Source: Pseudomonadota bacterium
GTDB taxonomy: Bacteria > Pseudomonadota > Alphaproteobacteria > Rhizobiales > Beijerinckiaceae
Direction of reading: 5' to 3'
Assembly (NCBI GenBank): GCA_023450615.1
Contig: JAEXGT010000055.1
Coordinates: forward strand, 1-35,068
DNA: 35,068 nucleotides
Shown: positions 26,866 to 33,600 of the stretch, piece by piece
How the letters are laid out: every line of letters begins with the position of its first letter
Position numbering within the stretch: position 1 is the first letter of the stretch
Notes under the pieces: generated by a model
Told to the model about the DNA's origin: nothing
Seen by the model: only the letters and a program-made list of their open reading frames with translations
The model's database searches: none
Translations under genes and position numbers: made by a program

Positions 26866-28041
26866 ATGTTCCTCACCTTCTTCACGGAATTGCGTGCGGT
26901 GAAGGTGCCCGTCTCATTGCGGGAATATCTCTCCTTTCTCGAAGCGCTCGATGAGGATCTCGCCGATAAGAACGTGGAGGAATTCTACTATCTCTCCCGC
27001 ACCTGCCTCGTGAAGGACGAGCGCCATTTCGACAAGTTCGACCAGGTGTTCGCGCATGTCTTCAAAGGTCTCGAAAGCATGGGCCAAGCCCTCGGCAAGG
27101 AGGAGATCCCCGAGGAATGGCTGAAGAAGCTCGCCGAGCGCTATCTCTCCGACGAGGAGAAGAAGCAGCTTGAAGCCATGGGCTGGGACAAGCTCTGGGA
27201 AAACCTGAAGAAGCGGCTCGAAGAGCAGAAGGGCCGCCACCAGGGCGGCAACAAGTGGATCGGCACCGCGGGCACCTCGCCCTACGGCGCGTACGGCTAC
27301 AATCCCGAAGGCATCCGCATCGGCCAGGACAGGAACCGCAATTTCCGCGCCGTGAAAGTGTGGGACAAGCGCGAGTTCAAGGATTTCGACGACAGCGTGG
27401 AACTCGGCGTGCGCAACATGCGCATCGCATTGCGCCGTCTCCGTCGTTTCGCACGCACCGGCTCAGCCGAGGAACTCGATCTCGACGAGACGATCCACGA
27501 GACCGCGCATAAGGGCTATCTCGACGTGCGCCTGCGGCCCGAGCGCCGCAACGCCGTGAAGGTGCTGCTCTTCCTCGATGTGGGCGGGTCGATGGACTGG
27601 CACATCCAGGCGGCGGAGGAGCTGTTCTCGGCGGCGCGTCTCGAGTTCAAGCATTTCGAGCATTTCTACTTCCACAACTGCGTCTATGAGCATCTGTGGA
27701 AGGAAAACCGCCGCCGGTTCGACGAGAGGATTCCGACCTTCGACGTGATCCGCACTTATCCATCGGATTATCGCGTGGTCTTCGTGGGCGATGCCTCCAT
27801 GAGCCCTTACGAGATCACCCATCCCGGCGGCTCGGTGGAGCACTGGAACGAGGAAGCGGGCAGCATCTGGATGCGGCGCATTCTCGATCACTTCCACAAA
27901 GCGGTCTGGCTGAACCCGGTGCCCGAGAGCCACTGGAAATACACCCAGTCAATCACCCTCATGCGGCAACTCTTTTCAGAGCGCATGCATCCGCTGACGC
28001 TAGAAGGCATAGACCATGCCATGCGTGAGCTAGTACGTTAA
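26866..28041 (+). CDS. CoxE-like VWA-domain protein
   Basis: A 391-residue VWA-containing protein of the CoxE-like group. I chose ATG 26866 over the frame's upstream extension because it gives MFLTFFTELRAVKVPVSLREYLSFLEALDE, the usual N-terminus, 4 bases after the antiporter stop. The VWA domain has its metal-ion site (MIDAS) with Asp238-Val-Gly-Gly-Ser242-Met; the middle residue is Gly where most family members have Ser (DVSGSM). Later VVFVGDASMSPYEI and the region around NPVPESHWKYTQSI are typical. The family acts with MoxR ATPases; here the MoxR gene is 3.3 kb away on the opposite strand. Confidence 0.88.
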   Translation: MFLTFFTELRAVKVPVSLREYLSFLEALDEDLADKNVEEFYYLSRTCLVKDERHFDKFDQVFAHVFKGLESMGQALGKEEIPEEWLKKLAERYLSDEEKKQLEAMGWDKLWENLKKRLEEQKGRHQGGNKWIGTAGTSPYGAYGYNPEGIRIGQDRNRNFRAVKVWDKREFKDFDDSVELGVRNMRIALRRLRRFARTGSAEELDLDETIHETAHKGYLDVRLRPERRNAVKVLLFLDVGGSMDWHIQAAEELFSAARLEFKHFEHFYFHNCVYEHLWKENRRRFDERIPTFDVIRTYPSDYRVVFVGDASMSPYEITHPGGSVEHWNEEAGSIWMRRILDHFHKAVWLNPVPESHWKYTQSITLMRQLFSERMHPLTLEGIDHAMRELVR

Positions 28042-28220
28042 TGTAGATCATTGTTAAGAGCGTGAAATAGAGGATACGAAGTGCGTGGATAAGTTTCCCA
28101 TTTAAATCAATGACTTAACTTAAAGTATGTTGATTTTGTTGACACGACGTGCTTGACGAAGTGCGAGAATATTCCCCTTATTAATCCTTGGTCCTCCCCT
28201 TCATCTTTTCTTTTGGTGAT

Positions 28221-28225
28221 AGGAG
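28221..28225 (+). promoter_or_regulatory. Ribosome-binding site of the tiny membrane protein
   Basis: AGGAG ends 5 bases before TTG 28231. It marks the TTG as the start and not the upstream ATG 28153. Confidence 0.5.
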
Positions 28226-28230
28226 CGACT

Positions 28231-28371
28231 TTGAAAGACAATATCCCAGAAATTAAGGTCAAAATCCTCGGACTGATTGAGGCGAGCGCTTCTGGCAGCG
28301 TAGGAATTGGTGCGCTTGTACTAATCGTTCTTGTGCTGCTGATCATAAGAACGTTTGGCTGGCCTCAGTAA
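28231..28371 (+). CDS. Tiny single-span membrane protein
   Basis: This 46-residue ORF starts at TTG 28231. It reads MKDNIPEIKVKILGLIEASA, then a strongly hydrophobic span (IGALVLIVLVLLIIRTFGW) and ends WPQ. The first half could be an amphipathic helix. It sits in a 350-base AT-rich island between the VWA gene and the next membrane-protein gene; the island has no other supported gene. I know no family for it. The ribosome-binding site and ordered topology argue for a real gene, but it is short. Confidence 0.45.
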   Translation: MKDNIPEIKVKILGLIEASASGSVGIGALVLIVLVLLIIRTFGWPQ

Positions 28372-28395
28372 GGCGCGAGCTGGTACGTTGGCCCC

Positions 28396-28965
28396 ATGAC
28401 ACAGACTTACACCTTTAGCCCCCGTCCGGTGGGCGGACCGATCAGTTTTGCCATCAAGGGAGAGACGCTGATCGTCGATTCCGGCCGCAAGGTGCATGAG
28501 GTTCGCCTCGGCGCAGTCGAGACCGTGCGCATGACCTATGAGCCCGGACGCATCGGCTACAAGGCGTTTCGCACGAAGGTCACGCTCAAGGACGGCAAGA
28601 ACTTCACCTTCGGTTCCCTCAGCTGGAAGAGCCTCGTCGAGGCGCAGGAGATGGGCGCGGAGTACAGGGCTTTCGCCAGCACCCTGTGCGAAGCCATCGT
28701 AAAGGCCAATCCGCAGGCGCGGTTCATCGCCGGAAAGCCCTGGTGGCTGTGGGCCTCGACGGCAACCCTCGCCATCCTGTCCCTTTTCATGATGGCATAC
28801 CTGATCTGGCAGGCTCTCCAGATGGGCTCGACGGGCGTCGCCCTGATCGGCGCGCTGTTTGCCGTGGTGGGCGTGTGGCAGATCGAGCCGATGGTGCGCC
28901 TCAACAAGCCAAGGCTCTTCAGCTCCGGCGCGTTGCCGGAAGAGCTGATGCCGAAAGCGGGCTGA
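28396..28965 (+). CDS. Two-span membrane protein of unknown function
   Basis: A 189-residue protein with a soluble, beta-rich N-terminal domain (about residues 1-115), including FAIKGETLIVDSGRKVHEVRL and KAFRTKVTLKDGKNFTFGSL. This is PH-domain-like in layout, with a helix at residues 80-100. Two membrane spans follow (WWLWASTATLAILSLFMMAY and ALIGALFAVVGVW), then a short tail ending MPKAG. It precedes the NUDIX gene by 4 bases, so the two form a unit. I do not recognise a specific family. Confidence 0.8.
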   Translation: MTQTYTFSPRPVGGPISFAIKGETLIVDSGRKVHEVRLGAVETVRMTYEPGRIGYKAFRTKVTLKDGKNFTFGSLSWKSLVEAQEMGAEYRAFASTLCEAIVKANPQARFIAGKPWWLWASTATLAILSLFMMAYLIWQALQMGSTGVALIGALFAVVGVWQIEPMVRLNKPRLFSSGALPEELMPKAG

Positions 28966-28969
28966 CGGC

Positions 28970-29542
28970 ATGACGAGCAGCCTCGAAGACGCGGACGAGC
29001 GGCAGCCCGACATTGCGACCGTCAGCAGCAAGATCGTCTACGAGAACAAGTGGATGAAGGTCCGCGAGGACCGTATCCGCCGCAGGGACGGTTCGCCCGG
29101 CATCTACGGATTCGTCGAGAAGCCCGATTTCGTCATCATCGTCCCCATTCAGGACGGCATCGTCCACTTGGTCCAGCAATACCGCTATCCCATCGGGCGC
29201 CGCCAATGGGAGTTCCCGCAAGGCTCATGGGAAGGCGAGCCTGGGGCCGATCCACGCGATCTGGCGCGCGGCGAACTGGAGGAAGAGACCGGATTGCTCG
29301 CAGGCAATATCCAGGAGGTCGGGCAGCTCTACCCTCTCTACGGAACCGTGACGCAAAGCTATCGGATCTTCCTGGCGACCGACCTCAACCCAGGCCGCCG
29401 CCAGTTGGAGCACGAGGAGCAGGATCTGGTCACGAAGGCTTTTCCCTTGGCCGAGGTGGAAGAGATGATCCTGAACGGCACCATCCAGGACGCAGGAACC
29501 GTCGCCTCCTTTGGGATGCTCAGGTTGAAGGGCCTGATCTGA
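28970..29542 (+). CDS. NUDIX hydrolase, ADP-ribose pyrophosphatase-like
   Basis: A 190-residue NUDIX enzyme, most like ADP-sugar pyrophosphatases: ENKWMKVREDRIRRRDGS, GFVEKPDFVIIVP and LVQQYRYPIGRRQWEFPQGS. The NUDIX box runs from GSWEGEP to GELEEETGLLAGN. The metal-binding Glu trio of the ExxEE type is kept (GELEEETG), but the consensus Arg before the first Glu is Gly and the earlier Glu of the box is Ala (GADPRD). This variation is probably a feature of a subgroup; the hydrolysed nucleotide is unknown. Converges on the universal stress gene with a REP-like hairpin between. Confidence 0.85.
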   Translation: MTSSLEDADERQPDIATVSSKIVYENKWMKVREDRIRRRDGSPGIYGFVEKPDFVIIVPIQDGIVHLVQQYRYPIGRRQWEFPQGSWEGEPGADPRDLARGELEEETGLLAGNIQEVGQLYPLYGTVTQSYRIFLATDLNPGRRQLEHEEQDLVTKAFPLAEVEEMILNGTIQDAGTVASFGMLRLKGLI

Positions 29543-29548
29543 GAGCGC

Positions 29549-29576
29549 TGTCATCCCCGCCTTAGCAGGGATGACA
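29549..29576. repeat. REP-like palindrome (copy 2)
   Basis: TGTCATCCC (29549-29557) and GGGATGACA (29568-29576) form a 9-bp stem with a 10-base loop, between the convergent NUDIX and universal-stress genes. Same core arms as copy 1 at 24921. Confidence 0.6.
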
Positions 29577-29593
29577 CGAGAGGCTCCGGAGTC

Positions 29594-30025
29594 TTACGTC
29601 CGCACCACCAGCACCGAGCACCGGGCGTGACGCACGATGGTGGAGGCATTCGAACCCAGGAGATAGGTCGCCATGCTCGGACGGTGCGAGCCGATAACGA
29701 TGAGGTCGGCTCCCGTCTTCTCGGCCTCATCCAGCACCTCGCCGTAAACGGACCCCAAGCGCACGGCGGCGGAGACGCGCTCGGCCGGAAGGTTCACCTT
29801 GGCCGCGAGTTCGGCAAGCTTCTTGTCGGCCTCGTCCTGCTGTTCCTGATCGAAGGCCGGAGGCATGAATTCCATGTATGTGACTGGCACGATAGCGCGC
29901 ACATAAACGAGGCGGATGCTGGCCTCTCCTAGGGACGCGAGCTCGACAGCCTTGTCCAATGCGGGCTGTGCCGTCTCTACTTCACCGAGATCGACGGGAA
30001 CGAGGATCGTCTTGAACATGGGCAA
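29594..30025 (-). CDS. Universal stress protein (UspA family)
   Basis: A 143-residue single-domain universal stress protein. It opens MFKTILVPVDLGE (N-terminal beta-strand and Asp) and ends with GADLIVIGSHRPSMATYLLGSNASTIVRHARCSVLVVRT-like elements. The ATP-binding loop is G-S-H-R-P with a shortened spacer before GS; most ATP-binding members have G-x2-G-x9-GS, so nucleotide binding may be altered. These proteins respond to starvation, oxidative or other stress. It lies 9 bases after the ferredoxin gene in the same direction, so the two are one unit. Confidence 0.88.
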   Translation of the reverse strand: MPMFKTILVPVDLGEVETAQPALDKAVELASLGEASIRLVYVRAIVPVTYMEFMPPAFDQEQQDEADKKLAELAAKVNLPAERVSAAVRLGSVYGEVLDEAEKTGADLIVIGSHRPSMATYLLGSNASTIVRHARCSVLVVRT

Positions 30026-30034
30026 ATCTCCGGA

Positions 30035-30355
30035 TCAGCCTTGGCGGGTGGGTGTATGAACTGTCAGCCCGTCCAGCTCGGGCCGAACCCGGATCTGGCA
30101 GGACAGACGTGAATTGGGACGCACATCGAAGGCGAAGTCCAGCATATCCTCTTCCATGGGCTGCGGCTGGCCGGTCGCGGCTTCCCACTCCTCGTCCACA
30201 TAGACATGGCAGGTGGCGCATGAGCAGGCCCCGCCGCATTCGGCCTCGATGCCCGGCACGCCATTGCGAATGGCGGTTTCCATCACGGTAGAACCCTCTT
30301 CCGCCTCCACGGTTCTGGCGGTTCCTTCGGCATCGATGAAAGTTATCTTGATCAT
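30035..30355 (-). CDS. Adrenodoxin-type 2Fe-2S ferredoxin
   Basis: A 106-residue 2Fe-2S ferredoxin of the adrenodoxin/FdxB type. The cluster ligands are Cys40-x5-Cys46-x2-Cys49-x36-Cys86 (ECGGACSCATCHVYV and RLSCQIRV); an extra Cys44 sits inside the loop. The acidic helix EEDMLDFAFDVR, with a conserved Asp, is the site where adrenodoxins meet their reductase. It transfers electrons to P450s, oxygenases or Fe-S assembly; the partner is not in the window. First gene of the ferredoxin/universal-stress unit, divergent from the giant coiled-coil gene. Confidence 0.92.
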   Translation of the reverse strand: MIKITFIDAEGTARTVEAEEGSTVMETAIRNGVPGIEAECGGACSCATCHVYVDEEWEAATGQPQPMEEDMLDFAFDVRPNSRLSCQIRVRPELDGLTVHTPTRQG

Positions 30356-30674
30356 TGCGGACCTTTCTCTGTCGGCGCATATTTAAGATACGGCGCGCCG
30401 GATGACGAGAGATGAGCACGAGGCTTGCCGTCTTTTCGCCGTATTTTCCCCGGCAGTGCAGGTTACTGAGCCGTTAACGACGTTCGCAAGTGACAGGGGA
30501 CATCGGGTTTCCTTGAACATGCCCGGCCGCTAAACTCGCTTGGTAAATAGCAGATTACCGTACGGAAGGACTGTCACGAGTTTTTCCGGACCGGCTGAAG
30601 CCCGCATCGCCTCTTGATGATCAAAGGAATGTAAGCGGCTTCAACCACCATCAGTTGCGTCACGAGGGCGGATC
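30356..30674. other. Divergent promoter region, ferredoxin / giant coiled-coil gene
   Basis: These 319 bases hold no gene. GGTAA (30542-30546) and TTACC (30555-30559) form a short inverted repeat with an 8-base spacer, a possible operator. A TTAAC at 30475 is at most half a CtrA site; no TTAA-N7-TTAA is present. Confidence 0.5.
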
Positions 30675-33600
30675 ATGGCGACCGAGAATAAGAAGATGAA
30701 AGACCCGGCGGAGGCAGCCCTTTCGGCTGTCGAGCAGGCTCTCAACCTTGACGAGACCTTTGAGATCCCGACCCCAGGTCAGCCGGAGAGCAAGTCTTCT
30801 TCCGAAGAGCCCCGGCTGCCGGATATCGACGCGCATGATTTCACGAGGGGGCCTTTTGCCCTGAACTCGGACTTCCCCGACCGTCAGGACGACCGTCTGG
30901 ACGAGCGTGACCTCGATCGCGACCTCAGGCTGGACGACGCGCCCCGCTCCGGCTTCGTCGCGCCCGACCGCACTGCCGTCGCCAACGACGACCGCCAGAA
31001 TGTCGGCGTGATGCTGCAGGCCCTCCAGGTTCGCCCCTCCAGCCGCGCTTATGTGTTCGCCACACTCGCCTCCCTCCTCTGGGTCGGCGGCATCGGCTAT
31101 TTCCTCTTCTCGCAGGGCATCGTGACGCCCGAGCAACTGCTCGCCACGTTCTCCACCTCGCAACTGGCCCTTGGCGCCGTTGCTCTCGTGGCTCCGCTCT
31201 TCTTGTTCTTCATCGCTGCGATGCTCACCGTCCGCTCGCAGGAAATGAAGATGGTCGCCCGCGCCGTCGGCGAAGTGGCCGTGCGTCTCGCGCAGCCCGA
31301 GAACTTCTCCACCGACGCCGTTCTTTCCGTCTCCCAGGCCGTGCGCCGCGAAGTGGCTGCTGTCGGCGATGGTGTGGAACGCGCCCTGGCCCGCGCCGGT
31401 GAGCTCGAGACGCTCGTGCGCAGCGAAATCTCCACGCTGGAGCGCGCCTATTCCGACAACGAAATCCGCATTCGCTCCCTCATCGACGAACTCGTCGCTC
31501 AGCGCGAAGCCATCGTTTCCAATTCCGAGCGCGTGCGCGGCGCCATCACCGGCGCTCACCAGAACCTGATCCAGGACCTCGATGTCGCCAGCGAGCGCGT
31601 CGTCACCGCCGTCGGCGGCGCAGGCGACAAGGTCACCGGCTCCCTCGAGCAGCAGGGCGATCAGATCACCCAGGCCCTCGGCCGCGCCGGCGAGCGCGTC
31701 GTCGAAGAGATGGCGAGCCGTGGCATCGAACTCGTGGAGCGCCTGTCCGGCGCGAGCGAAGAGATCAAGTCCGGCATCGCCGATGTGGGCACCACGATCA
31801 CCAGCGCCCTCGAAAGCAAGGCGCAGGACATCACCGGCGCCTTCGAGCGCACCGGCGACGTTCTCACCCGTCATCTGCAGGAAGGCGCAACCCAGGTCAC
31901 CCGCACGCTGGCCGAAACCGGCCGCGGCGTTATCGACGCCCTCGCACAGCAGGGCAACGACGTGCGTGAGGCATTCGAGCAGACCGCCCGCAGCCTCGAG
32001 GAGAGCTTCGCGCATCGCGGCAGCGAAATCACCGAGAAGCTCGCGGCCACCGGCGGCGTGATCGCCGACGACATTTCCGCCCGCACCACCGACATGCGCG
32101 ACCAGATCGCCGCAGCCGGCCTCTCCGTGAGCGAAGAGCTCATGCAGCGTGGCACGGCCTTGCGCGAACAGCTTGCCGCCACCGGCTCCGATGTGGTCAG
32201 CGACATCATCTCGCGCGGCAATGAATTCCGCGAGCATCTGGCAACGACCGCCTCTGAGGTCAGCAACCAGATCATGCTGCGCGGCAACGAGGTGCGCGAG
32301 CATCTCGAAGGCGCCGTGCGCATGGCCGACGAGTCCATCGGCAGCCGCGTCGAGGACCTCGCCGTTCGCCTCGAAACGGCCAGCCAGCGCGTCAGCGAAT
32401 CCGTCACCGTTCAGGGTCAGGCTTTGGAGAACAACCTCACCCAGGTCGGCGAGCGTCTCTCCTTCCTCATGGGCTCCAAGGTCGAGGAATTCCAATCGAC
32501 CTTCGAAACCCGCGGCCAGGAATTCTCGGAGACCCTCACCCGTCACGCCGACGAAGTGCAGAACCGTCTCGCCGGCACCGGCAAGGACATCGTCCTCGCC
32601 ATCGCCACGCAGGGCGCACGCGTCAACGAAGTGCTCAACCGCACTGCGGAAAGCGTCACCAGCACCGTCGACACCCGCACCCGTGAGGTGGAGGAGACCC
32701 TCGGCTCGCGCCTCGAAGCCTTCGAAGGCGTCATGGGCCGTGGCGGCGAACTCGCCGACCGCATCTCCCGCGAGGTGGGCAGCCTGACGGAAACGATCAG
32801 CGGCCGCTTCGAGGAGATGGACCGTCTCATTACCGTGCAGGGCCGCACGATGTCCGAGTCCTTCGCCGAGCGCGCTCGCGAGGCGACCTCCGCCATCGAG
32901 ACCCAGCTCACGGCTCTCGAGGAGCACGCCACCCGCCGCACCACCGAGATCACCGCGAACTTCGACACCATCGTCGAGCGTGTGGACACCGTTCTCGGCG
33001 CTCGCTCCACGGCCCTCAACGAGGCGCTCGTCGTGCGTACCGGTGAGATGGCCCGCGTGATGGCTGAAGGCGGCCGCGACGTGGCCAACGCCCTTCAGAC
33101 CCGCGTGGACGAGATCAGCCAGGCGATCACCGCCAAGACCGGCACCATCGCCGATACGCTCTCCGCCAAGGCCGAGCAGATCACCGAGGTGCTCGACGCC
33201 CGCGCCACCAGCATCAACGAGATCCTCGGCACCCGCGCCGGCGAGATCACCGAGACGCTGGAGAACCGCATCGCCACGATCAACCAGATTCTCGGCGACC
33301 GTGTCGACGAAATCGCGGAGACGCTTGGCACCCGCGCCTTCGAGATCAACCAGACCCTCGGCGGCCGCGCCGAAGAAATCACGCAGACGCTCAGCGCCCG
33401 CGCCGAGGAGATCAACCAGACCCTTGGCGGCCGCGTGGAAGAGATCGCATCGACCCTCGGCAACCGTACCGAGGAGCTGGCAGCGACCCTCGATCAGCGC
33501 GTCGGCCAGTTCGAGGAGCGCGTGGTCAACCGTCTCGGTGGCGTCGTGGAAGCCATCGACGAGCGCGGCTCGGCGGTCGTTTCCTCACTCAACAGCCGCA

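Noticed and set aside
30660..32927. 755-codon minus-strand ORF opposite the giant coiled-coil gene
   Set aside because: Antisense frame of GC-rich repeats; the plus-strand frame has the ribosome-binding site, membrane spans and hendecad pattern, the minus frame has none.
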